From: Microbacterium sp. BR1
Lineage (GTDB): Bacteria > Actinomycetota > Actinomycetes > Actinomycetales > Microbacteriaceae
Reading direction: 5' to 3'
Assembly (NCBI RefSeq): GCF_002812725.1
Contig: NZ_NMUN01000009.1
Coordinates: 1 to 64,000 of the forward strand
DNA: 64,000 nucleotides
Each line of letters starts with the position of its first letter. The first letter of the stretch is position 1. The notes under the pieces are model-generated. The model did not search any database, was not told the DNA's origin, and worked only from the letters and a program-made list of their open reading frames with translations. Shown one piece after another: positions 35,246 to 45,779 of this stretch. A program made the translations under genes and the position numbers.

Positions 35246-35977
35246 CTACAACGAGGCGTAGTACTTCTGGTACGCAAGAAGCTTCGAGTGCAACTCAAAC
35301 CCGGCATCGCCGAGCTCGTCCGTCATCGCTGTGTGATGCTTGTACGCGTCCTGAGACACGAAATGGGCAAGCCTCGTGCTGTAGTGATCGCCGTCAGCTG
35401 AAGCCACCCGCAAGAACTTCGTGCGCCACGCTTGCGCGGTCTCCGCTAGATTGCCGAGGTGCCGCTCCAGTTGCGGGTCATGCACCGTTCGCGTCATGGG
35501 CAGTTCGGAGAGTTCATCAATCAACCGAACCGGTCCTCGCGGGATCTGGTACGGGAAGAACGAGCCCAATGTGGTCAATAGTTCCGGATCCGACGCATAG
35601 CGAAATAGCTGTTCGGCGACGGACCTGTCGATCTCACTGAGCGCTGCGCGAGGAGTCGGTGGGCCCGCTGATTCTAGATCTCTCAGTGCACCCCTCGCCT
35701 GTTCCGCCGCATTAGTTGCCGCTTCGGCATTCTGGGCTTCAATAGCCGCCGTTTGCTCAGCGACCTTGGCGACCTCAGTCACAGCTGCGAGGCGCGCGAT
35801 TAGCAACACAATGGCGACAATGAGAACCACAATCGCTGCCCACAGAGACCAGACGGCGTTCTCGTTGATCCAACTGCCGATCTGCAGAATCCCGAAGATG
35901 ATCGTCAGGACCGTTGCCAACGCGCCGGCGACGACTACGAGCGGCCGAAAGACGAACCTCCGGGGCGTCGATGTCAT
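35246..35977 (-). CDS. Membrane protein with coiled-coil region
   Basis: The 243-residue protein has two membrane segments near the N-terminus (about 11-33 and 43-62) and an Ala/Glu-rich coiled coil (about 65-105). A soluble C-terminal domain rich in His, Tyr and Leu follows. No family or catalytic motif is recognised. It is transcribed opposite to its left neighbours and stands alone. Confidence 0.6.
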   Translation of the reverse strand: MTSTPRRFVFRPLVVVAGALATVLTIIFGILQIGSWINENAVWSLWAAIVVLIVAIVLLIARLAAVTEVAKVAEQTAAIEAQNAEAATNAAEQARGALRDLESAGPPTPRAALSEIDRSVAEQLFRYASDPELLTTLGSFFPYQIPRGPVRLIDELSELPMTRTVHDPQLERHLGNLAETAQAWRTKFLRVASADGDHYSTRLAHFVSQDAYKHHTAMTDELGDAGFELHSKLLAYQKYYASL

Positions 35978-36213
35978 GCGCCGAGACTATCGGGGCATGG
36001 ATCCAGCGCGTCTGCTTTCGCTATCAATAGCCAGCCCGGCAAAAACGGATGTCACTCACCTCATCCCGCGCTCATTGCCTGCTCGGCGGGTAAGGACCTT
36101 CGGTGGCGACACCCGAGTATCCCGCGTCGCTCGCCGCCACTCCGGCACGCTCCGCGACCGGCTGGCGGGCGCCAAGCCCGAGTGATGTCGAGCATTCTCT
36201 GTAGCTTGAGGAG

Positions 36214-36365
36214 ATGACAAACGCTGTCACATCAGAGTGGAGCATTGTGCTTTCGCAGCCTCGGACACGAGCGGGCTCATTGGCCCGATCAGTCGTTCCG
36301 GAGCTTCCCGGTGTCTACGCGTGGTTCCGAGACGACGAGTGCGTATATCTGGGTAAAGCCTCGAG
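36214..36365 (+). pseudogene. GIY-YIG nuclease-like gene, 5' part (split by IS21)
   Basis: The 5' fragment encodes the GIY-YIG core as PGVYAWF----CVYLGKASS and then runs into the IS21 end. Joined to 38505-38775 with one copy of the 6-bp target repeat, it restores a 140-codon frame reading ...GKASSLRSRLRSHL... across the junction. A GAGGAG ribosome site precedes ATG 36214. As it stands the product stops inside the IS after 63 residues and cannot be a working nuclease. Confidence 0.85.
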
Positions 36366-36432
36366 TGTCGACGACGCTCGAAAAGTAGGCCATTGCGACG
36401 TGTGAAAACGAGGCCACCTGGTTGTCGTTCGG

Positions 36433-38429
<1,997 letters not shown>

Positions 38430-38504
38430 CCACCCAATCTGTCTGGGTGGCCTCGTTTTCGCCCGTCGCTATGGCCTCGTTTTCAACCGTCGCCGACACT
38501 CGAG

Positions 38505-38775
38505 CCTGCGGTCGCGCCTCCGCTCGCACCTCGCCACATCTCTGGACCTGAGTCGGAGCACGCTGCGCTCCTGGGTCGCGGTCCGGGAACTCGGGCTCAC
38601 GCGCGAGTACACACGTCGGCGCCCGACCGTCATGACGCCCGAGCAGGTTGCCGTTCTCACCGAGTGGATCCAAGGCTGCGACCTCTCATGGGTCACCACC
38701 ACTACGAAAGAGGAGGGAGCTTTGCTCGAAGCACGTCTTCTCTCGGCGTGGCGTCCGCCGATCAACATGGCGTAG
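38505..38775 (+). pseudogene. GIY-YIG nuclease-like gene, 3' part
   Basis: This is the 3' remainder of the gene at 36214. It encodes LRSRLRSHL, a helical middle, and the terminal LLEARLLSAWRPPINMA with the Glu and Asn found at the end of GIY-YIG proteins. It ends at TAG 38773-38775. It has no start of its own beyond the IS end. Confidence 0.85.
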
Positions 38776-38819
38776 ACGGACGCGCCGCAGTCACTGAGGG
38801 ACCGAGTCGCTGACGGGGT

Positions 38820-39455
38820 CTAGGAGCCGTGTTCCGCTCTCACCCACGACTCGGGAATGCCAGCGTTCCATTCGTGGTCAGGTGGCAGTCCGACCCGTTG
38901 CGCGATCGCGAGGTCATGGTAGTTCGCAGGCAGAAGAACCGGGCAACGGCTCTGATCAGCTTCAAGCAGATCCCATCGATCCTCGTAGGCAGCAAAGGTT
39001 CGCAGCAGAACGCGGGAACGCTCCACCGGCGCGTTGCGCTTTCCTGGCGGCGCGTCGGGATGCGTGAGCCAATTCATGTGCTCGATCCATGCCGCGGCCG
39101 CAACATGGATGCGCGGCACAACAAAGTTGCGCGGGCGCTCGCGTAGGTCATGAGGAATGGCGACCATGACGAAGTACTCGCGGTCGTGAAGGCTCGGCTC
39201 CTGAGATTTCGAACCCAATGGCCAGCTGATCGAATCCATGCGGGCGCCGCGAGCGGTCTTCACCTGAATCTCAACGAGGCGTCGTTCCGCGCCTTCCGCG
39301 AGCACTGCAAGGATGTCGGTGCGTTCGAGTCCATCGCGTGTGAGCGCGGGTGCCCAGCCGCGGCGAGCGAGCTCGGAGGCAACATGATGCTCGCCGATCG
39401 TCTTCGTCTGCTTTGTGTCGACCATTGTCTGAATGGTATCGATGCGACTAGACAT
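38820..39455 (-). CDS. PD-(D/E)XK nuclease-like protein
   Basis: The protein of about 211 residues has a possible nuclease core: E in IGEHHVASELARRG, D in LERTDILAV and E-x-K in LVEIQVKTARG, which gives the E-D-ExK order of the PD-(D/E)XK fold. The C-terminal half (FVVPRIHVAAAAWI) is less clear and may bind a substrate. ATG 39455 or 39425 are the likely starts; the longer frame is low-complexity shadow. It is transcribed divergently from the HEPN-motif gene at 39494, which suggests a common function in nucleic-acid defence. Confidence 0.55.
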   Translation of the reverse strand: MSSRIDTIQTMVDTKQTKTIGEHHVASELARRGWAPALTRDGLERTDILAVLAEGAERRLVEIQVKTARGARMDSISWPLGSKSQEPSLHDREYFVMVAIPHDLRERPRNFVVPRIHVAAAAWIEHMNWLTHPDAPPGKRNAPVERSRVLLRTFAAYEDRWDLLEADQSRCPVLLPANYHDLAIAQRVGLPPDHEWNAGIPESWVRAEHGS

Positions 39456-39493
39456 CGCACGCGCGCGGCCGGGCACGGCGCGCCGCGTCTCTT

Positions 39494-40951
39494 TTGAAGC
39501 CCCGCTCGGTGAAGGACCGGCCTGCGGGCGTGAAGTCGACCGCGTCGCGGAGGCGGAGCGCAACTTTCCGCATGAACGCGGGGCGGGTGTGGTTCGCTGG
39601 TCAGGTGCCTGCTGAACCGCACCCTTCGAGCGACTCGGACCAGTCGGAGACGAGTCCTGACGAGCCGACCAGCGCGGCCGCGGACGACGCTCAAGAGGAT
39701 TCTTCTCACGAACTCGGTGACAAGCAGTCCGACGACGAGTCGGGCGATCCTCCACGGAGGACGCGTACCGTCTTGACGATCCTCGACGACGACGGCCAGC
39801 CGCCGGGATCGAAAGAGCTGACGGGCCTGAATGACGCGTTCCCGACCATGCCCACGGGCCGCATCTTCTCCGACGACTTCATGCGGACAATCAGCTCTGC
39901 GATCGCCCCGCACTTTGAGGGACTGCGGCTGGGCGACTCGGCGTCCAAGCTCATCGACCAGGCCTTCTCCACGGGCCTCTTCAACATGGAGTGGATAAAC
40001 GCGGCAGGCCTTGCGCAGCATTCGTTCATCCCGCCCGGACTGAGTGAGGCCAGCACGCGAATGCTGACGTCGGCGATGAACGCGACCGAGTGGATGAAAG
40101 ACGTCCCCGGACTCGCCGGCACAGGTTCCGCCATGCGTGGCTTCAACACGAACGTCCCCGGACTGACCGGCGTGGGTTCGCCCATACGTGGCCTGTTCAC
40201 GGACTCTCAGCTCGAGGCGATGATGCCGGCGTTCAAACTGCCGGACCTGGGATCCCTTATCCAACTTCCGCCGTTCATCTTCGACTTCGACTTCAGCGGG
40301 TTCGCTAACGCACTGAAGCTGCGGCGCGTCACCCCCAACTGGTTGGACGTCGCTGCCGACCCTGATGCGATCGAAGCTCAGATCCACGCCGTGCTCGCGG
40401 ATGGCATCCCGCTCGGCTGGGTGCCCGGCGCAACCGTCATCGACAAGCTGCTGCAGGCCGCGGATGGTCCGGCCCGCCGCCGGGTGATCAGCAACAACTG
40501 GCGTGGCATCCTCAACGACTGCGAGGACGTCGCCAGCGCGCTCCCGTCACGTCGAGCGCTGTTCCTCGCCGACATGATCCGGCGGGCGATCGCAGCATTG
40601 CGCGACCAGCACACTGAGGCGGCGCAAGCATTGGCTACGAACGTGCTCGACACCGTGATCTCGCAGTTCCGGGTGCCCAAACTGAACCTCGACAAGGGCG
40701 CGATCCTGAACCCGGATCAGAAGAAGAAGTTGGCCGCTCACGGGTGGCGTTACGCGTTCTCGCTCCTCCCGGCTCACGCGACGATGACCGGGAAATACGG
40801 GGTTGATCATCGCGGCACCGCATTCCATCGCAACGTCACGGCTCATGCCGCGACCCGCCGACAGTACAACCGCATCAACGCAGTCATCGCGATCATGCTT
40901 GCGTCATCGGTGCTCGCCTGCGCGGTTACGGATACGCCGACGTTCGACTGA
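39494..40951 (+). CDS. Large protein with C-terminal HEPN-like RNase motif
   Basis: The protein has 485 residues, or 459 if ATG 39572 is used. An acidic disordered N-terminus (to about 105) is followed by a helical middle with a short internal repeat, VPGL(A/T)G-GS--RG, in two copies. The C-terminal helical domain contains FHRNVTAHA (R446-x4-H451), the HEPN active-site signature. The sequence ends in a hydrophobic helix that could be a membrane segment. No family is recognised. HEPN proteins are commonly toxins or defence RNases, which fits the surrounding accessory genes. Confidence 0.6.
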   Translation: MKPRSVKDRPAGVKSTASRRRSATFRMNAGRVWFAGQVPAEPHPSSDSDQSETSPDEPTSAAADDAQEDSSHELGDKQSDDESGDPPRRTRTVLTILDDDGQPPGSKELTGLNDAFPTMPTGRIFSDDFMRTISSAIAPHFEGLRLGDSASKLIDQAFSTGLFNMEWINAAGLAQHSFIPPGLSEASTRMLTSAMNATEWMKDVPGLAGTGSAMRGFNTNVPGLTGVGSPIRGLFTDSQLEAMMPAFKLPDLGSLIQLPPFIFDFDFSGFANALKLRRVTPNWLDVAADPDAIEAQIHAVLADGIPLGWVPGATVIDKLLQAADGPARRRVISNNWRGILNDCEDVASALPSRRALFLADMIRRAIAALRDQHTEAAQALATNVLDTVISQFRVPKLNLDKGAILNPDQKKKLAAHGWRYAFSLLPAHATMTGKYGVDHRGTAFHRNVTAHAATRRQYNRINAVIAIMLASSVLACAVTDTPTFD

Positions 40952-41223
40952 CCCTGAACCGCGTTTGTCCTGCTCATCGGCCGCGTGTACGCGCAGGCCC
41001 TCATCGGCGTTAGTAACGCCGATGCCAGTGACCCCGGCACCCACGCACCGCCGACCGTGCGCTCAGGGACGGACTCATGAAGCAGTCGTCGTCCTCCCGT
41101 CGCGCCTTCGAGTCAATGTCACCTCGGATTGCAGTCGAGTAGATCCGTCGAGACGTATCTCGCGAAGCTCACGACTCGACCCGCTGAGGCACATAGAGAG
41201 ACCGCCCCGCTACTGTCAAAGTC

Positions 41224-41979
41224 GTGAGCGGCAAGAAGACGAAAGAGAAGCGGCGGGCACTTCGCGAGCGCCCCGCGGTTCTGGTCAACGCAGCATTCGC
41301 GAAGGCGAGCGCTCAGCGAGTGCTGACAGCAGACATGTCGGCCGTACCCGCCACGCGAGCGACCATCTTCATCGTCGGATGGCTTCGGAACATTTTCGAG
41401 CAGTCGCGCACCATCGCCGTACTTGCTGAGGCGGGGTTGTCGCACACCGCGGCTTCGAACCGGCGCTCGTTCGCCGAAACGATAGTCCGCCTCCAGTGGC
41501 TTCACGACATGCCGAAAGAGGAGCGTGTGAAGGCTATCGACGCGATGCTTGACCACGAGGTCGAGCTGACGAAGAAGGCATTCGACCATATACGTGAGAT
41601 GGGCTACGACAGCTCAGTCGACCTGTCGGAGATGGATGAGATGGTGACCGATGCCGCGCAGGGTGAGGTCAAGAATCAGGCCCGCCAGTTCCTCGCGGCG
41701 GCGAAGTCCACCCAAGGACAGAGCGTCGGCCTGTTCTATGCCTGGCGAGAGGAGTCTCAGTATTCGCATGCATCGGGCGCCCTCGCTGCCGCGTACGCGA
41801 ACCCCCAGCACGGACGGATCGGACCGACCGGACAGCCGCCGGTCGCCGACCCTGACCTCGAAGCGCACCGTCTTGCCACTTTCCTAGCCGTGTTCCTTGT
41901 CGGCCGACTGCTGATTGACGAGGGCGTCGCAGACGAGCTTGCACAGGCAGCCGCCACCGCATTCTTCAACGCGTACTGA
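41224..41979 (+). CDS. All-helical protein of DUF5677-like type
   Basis: The 251-residue helical protein has the blocks NRRSFAETIVRLQWLHDM and WREESQYSHASGA. These resemble the paired (Arg/Glu) and (Ser/His) patterns of the DUF5677-like group, which is often found in mobile elements. Function is unknown. A similar protein is encoded on the other strand at 45780-46718. It starts at GTG 41224 without a strong ribosome site. Confidence 0.5.
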   Translation: MSGKKTKEKRRALRERPAVLVNAAFAKASAQRVLTADMSAVPATRATIFIVGWLRNIFEQSRTIAVLAEAGLSHTAASNRRSFAETIVRLQWLHDMPKEERVKAIDAMLDHEVELTKKAFDHIREMGYDSSVDLSEMDEMVTDAAQGEVKNQARQFLAAAKSTQGQSVGLFYAWREESQYSHASGALAAAYANPQHGRIGPTGQPPVADPDLEAHRLATFLAVFLVGRLLIDEGVADELAQAAATAFFNAY

Positions 41980-42267
41980 TTACATTTGGCTGGCTCGCCG
42001 AGCAGAGTTGCGCAGGACGCCGGGCCGCCGCGCGGTCAGCGACCGTCTTGCGATGAGGTCAGCGCTTCCGCCCGTCAAGAGCTAGTTGCCAGTTTGAGCC
42101 CGCGCACGAATGCTTGTGCGGACATCGGCCGTTCGGATTCCTAGCGCGACGAGTTGCGGTCGCATCTGCTGAAATTGGATCCGAGGAACAGCATGGTCTC
42201 GGGGGGCTGGTATCCGCCTGTAACCCCCTTCGGTCCCACCGAGGCCGACGGCACCGAAGGGGACCGT
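41980..42267. other. Gene-free stretch with a strong hairpin
   Basis: No supported gene. A perfect hairpin CCCCTTCGGT / ACCGAAGGGG lies at 42225-42262 with an 18-nt loop, and a second hairpin starts 6 nt later (42268). The two stems may terminate transcription from both sides. Confidence 0.5.
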
Positions 42268-42298
42268 GAGTCACGCGCACGCCAGGTGCGCGTGACTC
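42268..42298. terminator. Perfect 13-bp hairpin behind the small HTH gene
   Basis: Arms GAGTCACGCGCAC / GTGCGCGTGACTC enclose a 5-nt loop, and the stem abuts the stop codon of the 42299-42502 gene on the minus strand. The stem is very stable but is not followed by a U-run. Confidence 0.65.
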
Positions 42299-42502
42299 CT
42301 ACTTCTTGCGGGTGCCGTACGGGCTCTGGTTGGTCGGCTTCAGCGAAACGCCGAGATCAGACGCGTGGGACTGAACGGCATCCGGCGTGCGACCGAGGTG
42401 AAGGCCGATGACGCGCGTGGGAGTGTTCCCCGCAGCCTCGCGGCGCAGTTGTGCGTTGTCGGCGGCGGTCCAGGGCTTGTTGTGGTTCTTCGGATCGGGC
42501 AT
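42299..42502 (-). CDS. Small SANT/Myb-like helix-turn-helix protein
   Basis: The 67-residue protein has the pattern KPWTAADNAQLRREAAGNTPTRVIGLHLGRTPDAVQSHA, a single SANT/Myb-like helix-turn-helix with the usual Trp and the TPDAV recognition helix. Small proteins of this kind are widespread in bacteria and uncharacterised. A good ribosome site (AAGGAG) precedes ATG 42502. It may regulate neighbouring accessory genes. Confidence 0.75.
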   Translation of the reverse strand: MPDPKNHNKPWTAADNAQLRREAAGNTPTRVIGLHLGRTPDAVQSHASDLGVSLKPTNQSPYGTRKK

Positions 42503-42640
42503 GGTGCTGGCTCCTTACTGGTGACCTCGATCAACCGCGCCCCATAGAATCGTTGGTGTTCTTCCGGAACTCTCGACCCTGTGGCGGCACGACCGCTGCG
42601 GGGTCGTTTCGTTTGTCTCGGTTGAGACGAGCCGAGCATA

Positions 42641-42654
42641 GCGCATGCATGCGC
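42641..42654. promoter_or_regulatory. 14-bp perfect palindrome upstream of the XRE-ImmA operon
   Basis: GCGCATGCATGCGC is a complete palindrome in an A/T-enriched intergenic segment, 111 nt before the GTG of the first gene of the operon. It is a reasonable operator for the XRE-type protein encoded by the second gene. No clear -35/-10 pair is visible. Confidence 0.45.
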
Positions 42655-42764
42655 AATTGGTGGAGAGAACTGAAGTTTTGGCGTGTCGCCATCGCCAAAG
42701 TTGCTAGCCGAGGTGTAGCTTTTTTGATGTCGGCAGGGCGTCGGCGCAACCAAGGGGGTCTCGC

Positions 42765-43514
42765 GTGGCTACACATCCGGATTGGCTTACCGAGCTGCTG
42801 GGGCCTCGCACGGTCGATGTCGTGGCCCGAATTCCGGATGGTCTGCACACCGCCAACGAGCGGGCGAAGGACGCACAGACCGCCAGCCGGCTTCGTCAAC
42901 TGAACCCGTATGGCAACTCGTTGTGGCTCACCGTTCACGAAGAGATGGTCGCGGCTGCAGCCGCGGCGGGAGAGTTCGCGGCATACCGCCCCGAGGGCGC
43001 GTCGTACGACATCCCGGTCGTCAATGACACAGCCATCTATGCATATCGCCAGGACTCCCGGGTCAAGGAGAGCCTGGACAGCGCGGCAATGGAACCCCGC
43101 CGGATCCGTGATGCATTGGTTGCGCTGTCGAATCGGATGCCTCGCGCTCAGGTACTCGAGTTCGGTGCCGGTGAAGAAGAGGGCTGGGGAACCTCCGCGC
43201 CGGTGTGGCCGCGTCGCGCACTCCTCGTTCCCTTCGTCGCGAACGCCGACTCGGGGGTCCTCGGGGCAGGCCTCGGCCAGGGCCGACTCCGCGCAGACGG
43301 GTTCGTGGAATGGGTCCATTTCGTTCCTCTGGACCTCGATCTTTACCGGGCGGCACCGCAGCGCCTCCGCGAAGTCGACGCAGAACCTCGCTTCGACACC
43401 GGCATGATCCCAGTGCCTTCCATGTCTCCGCGGCGTCGAAAGGCGATTTCCCCGGTAGATGAGAACGAGATCGCGAGTGCGCGGGAAGCCGCGAAAGTTG
43501 TCTCTAATGACTAG
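42765..43514 (+). CDS. Unknown protein paired with the XRE-ImmA/IrrE protein
   Basis: The 249-residue soluble protein starts at GTG 42765 after AAGGGGG. It has no membrane segment or recognised catalytic motif. Conserved-looking parts are NPYGNSLWLTVHEEM and the DTAIYAYR segment. The stop overlaps the start of the XRE-ImmA gene by 8 nt, so the pair is translated together. XRE plus COG2856 proteins often act as antitoxins for a preceding gene, which would make this the toxin candidate. Confidence 0.55.
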   Translation: MATHPDWLTELLGPRTVDVVARIPDGLHTANERAKDAQTASRLRQLNPYGNSLWLTVHEEMVAAAAAAGEFAAYRPEGASYDIPVVNDTAIYAYRQDSRVKESLDSAAMEPRRIRDALVALSNRMPRAQVLEFGAGEEEGWGTSAPVWPRRALLVPFVANADSGVLGAGLGQGRLRADGFVEWVHFVPLDLDLYRAAPQRLREVDAEPRFDTGMIPVPSMSPRRRKAISPVDENEIASAREAAKVVSND

Positions 43515-44646
43515 TCCCACCGAACCTCGTACCGCCGACGTCGCGGCACTGTTCGACGCAGGCAGGCTCCGTCAAGCGCGGCGGCTCGCGGTGATGACGA
43601 AGCAGGCCCTGGCATCTCAAGTGGGGGTCTCGGCCGCTGCGGTTGGCCAGTGGGAAGCGGGAGTGAATGCTCCCCGTCCGAATGTGCTGGAAGCCGTAGC
43701 ACGCGTTCTCGATGTTCCGGTCCCGTTTTTCGCGACAGGTCGGCCACGCGCTGTTCTCGACAGCTCCGACGCGCACTTCAAGTCTCTACGTGCTACGACG
43801 GTGGGGCAGCGAAGTAAGGCACTCGCCTACACGGAGCAGGTATGGGAGTTGACTCACGCGCTCGAACGCTGGGTGCAGTTCCCTGACATCAATCTCCCCA
43901 CCCCCCGATCTGTTGACGGGCCTCTTGGCCGGGCCGCGTTGCGTGAAGCGGCAGAGGGCTTGCGTGAGCAATGGGGGATCCGTCTAGAAGAGCCGTTTCC
44001 GCACTTGACTCGTACTGCAGAAGCCAACGGCATCGTCATCGTCTTCGCCTCCTTCGCCGATGACGCCGAGGTCAAACGAATAAGCGCGTTTTCCACAAGC
44101 AAGCTTTCCCGGCCGCTTGTCGTCACGCCCCCGGACCGCATTGATGACGTCTACCGCCACCGCTTCAACCTGGCGCATGAGCTCGGTCATTTCGCTCTCC
44201 ACCAGGACGAGGTGCACGGGGAGATCGAGATCGAACGGGAAGCCGACGCGTTTGCCGGCGAGTTGCTTCTTCCTGAGCGCGCGATGCGCGCAGCGTTGAG
44301 GCCGAAAATCGAATGGGACTACGTCGCGCACCTGAGTCAGAAATGGGGAGTCGAGATGAAAGCGATTGTGTACCGCTCCCGCCAGCTCGGCTTGCTCTCC
44401 GACGCCTCCGCGCGGCGTGCATACCAGCGGCTGGAGATGATGAAGAGCGCGGGTCTTGTGAAGTCCTCGCCGACAGCGAGGTACGAAGGTGAGACGCCTG
44501 TTCTGCTCAAACGGGCCTTCGACTACGCGCGGTCCGAAGGTGTCACCGTGACGGATCTCGCGCATGAACTTGGCTGGCGGGAGTCCACTGTTGAGCGGCT
44601 TCTTGGCAATGGCGACCGGCGCCCTCACCTGCGCCCACTTCTCTGA
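43507..44646 (+). CDS. XRE-family regulator fused to an ImmA/IrrE zinc peptidase
   Basis: The 379-residue protein has an N-terminal XRE helix-turn-helix (LRQARRLAVMTKQALASQVGVSAAAVGQWE) and a central zinc peptidase of the ImmA/IrrE type with HELGH (H224, E225, H228) and EIEREADAFAGELLLP carrying the third ligand. A C-terminal helical region may be a second DNA-binding module (VTVTDLAHELGWRESTVERLL). Such proteins relieve repression by cleaving a repressor or act as antitoxin. ATG 43507 was chosen for its overlap with the preceding gene. Confidence 0.85.
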   Translation: MTSPTEPRTADVAALFDAGRLRQARRLAVMTKQALASQVGVSAAAVGQWEAGVNAPRPNVLEAVARVLDVPVPFFATGRPRAVLDSSDAHFKSLRATTVGQRSKALAYTEQVWELTHALERWVQFPDINLPTPRSVDGPLGRAALREAAEGLREQWGIRLEEPFPHLTRTAEANGIVIVFASFADDAEVKRISAFSTSKLSRPLVVTPPDRIDDVYRHRFNLAHELGHFALHQDEVHGEIEIEREADAFAGELLLPERAMRAALRPKIEWDYVAHLSQKWGVEMKAIVYRSRQLGLLSDASARRAYQRLEMMKSAGLVKSSPTARYEGETPVLLKRAFDYARSEGVTVTDLAHELGWRESTVERLLGNGDRRPHLRPLL

Positions 44647-44672
44647 CCGCGGTCAGTAGGCCGGCGCAGGCA

Positions 44673-44846
44673 TTGGGGAGAGCGAAGCAGGCCAAGAAGC
44701 AGCGCCGTCAGCAGCGGGATCAGCTTCGGGACGTAGAGTTCTGGCACGGCGGTGCTGGCGATCTTCGTGCCGGCGGCTGGCTGCTTGCACCGAACATCAC
44801 GCGGGATCCGAGAAGCGTGTCAACCCGCCTCATCGAGCTCTCGTGA
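44673..44846 (+). pseudogene. Possible decayed ADP-ribosyltransferase-like gene
   Basis: A 57-codon frame from TTG 44673 contains FWHGGAGDLRAGGWLL, which resembles the first strand of Arr-type ADP-ribosyltransferases (F-HG---L--G). It stops at 44844. A further piece reading RGGGMWVLHVPIGPI appears in another frame around 44937-44988, as expected after frameshifts. The match is short and the assignment tentative. Confidence 0.3.
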
Positions 44847-45221
44847 GGTTAGTCCAAGCTCGCGCATGAGCGCGCGGGCGGCGGAACACGGACCGACGAT
44901 TCGTGCCCAAGGGTTCGGTGCGAGCGCAGGGTTGGCCTCGCCGTGGCGGCGGCATGTGGGTCCTTCACGTCCCGATCGGACCGATCCGGAAGGCCTTGCC
45001 AAGAGGGATTTACGCCGGCCTCACGGGCGGCTCGGGAATAGGCTCCGGCGCCCATGCGTTGCACATAATGGGCGTGGCGCACGCCCTACTCCGATGTCTC
45101 GGTCCGCGCACCGACACAGACGACGACAAGGTCCACGGGATCGCGCTGTATCCAATTCTCAGTTGTCTTCGATTTCCCTCGTCGATTGCTGCGCGGAGCA
45201 CATCGACGAAAGGTTGAGATC
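44847..45221. other. Stretch without an intact gene
   Basis: It may hold the frameshifted remainder of the preceding fragment. No ribosome site with an extended, recognisable product is visible on either strand. Confidence 0.35.
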
Positions 45222-45752
45222 GTGACTACCCACCACAGCCGCAAGGCGCAGGTTCGCGCGTTCGCGGACCTGAACTCCATCAGCTACACCACCGCGTTCC
45301 GTCAGTTCGACGCGACCTCCGGACGCCCGTTGTATGCGGACCCGACACTGGCTCTGCCCGGACGTGAGGAACGCGAACGCGCGTGGGCTGCGGACCACGG
45401 GCTCAGTGTGGGCACGCGTGACTCGTGCTTCCACATGCTCGCGAGCGACAGCGGCCTCGTCGGCCGCTTCCACAAGTACGAGTCACGGGCATGTCTGTTC
45501 CGAGAGCCCACCCACGTGAGGGATCACGGCCGGGCCTACAACGTCAGGCCAGCTGGAGGGCGCTCTCGACTCGCCGTCGTCACCTTCGCTCCCTACTCGT
45601 CTTGGGACTACGACAAGCTCCAGGCTGAGGTCCGAAGCACCGCCGAAGAGTACGACTTGCGCTTCCGCATCGGCATGAGCGGTGATCAGACGTACGGGCT
45701 CTCGACAGTGCCGGTCGTCCTGTGGAACCCGCGGGTACTCGACCTGAGCTGA
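45222..45752 (+). CDS. Unknown protein with an N-terminal helical targeting-type motif
   Basis: The 176-residue protein starts at GTG 45222 after GAAAGG. The N-terminus RKAQVRAFADLNSISYTTAFRQFD matches a short helix-turn motif seen at the start of many unrelated actinobacterial element proteins. The rest has CFHMLASDSG and FRIGMSGDQTYG segments without known function. It stands alone between a decayed region and a convergent gene. Confidence 0.55.
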   Translation: MTTHHSRKAQVRAFADLNSISYTTAFRQFDATSGRPLYADPTLALPGREERERAWAADHGLSVGTRDSCFHMLASDSGLVGRFHKYESRACLFREPTHVRDHGRAYNVRPAGGRSRLAVVTFAPYSSWDYDKLQAEVRSTAEEYDLRFRIGMSGDQTYGLSTVPVVLWNPRVLDLS

Positions 45753-45779
45753 GGTTCCAGGACTTTCACCGCAGGGCGC

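Noticed and set aside
40803..41429. 208-codon plus-strand frame between the HEPN and DUF5677-like genes
   Set aside because: It overlaps both neighbours in another frame and encodes Arg/Ser-rich shadow sequence.
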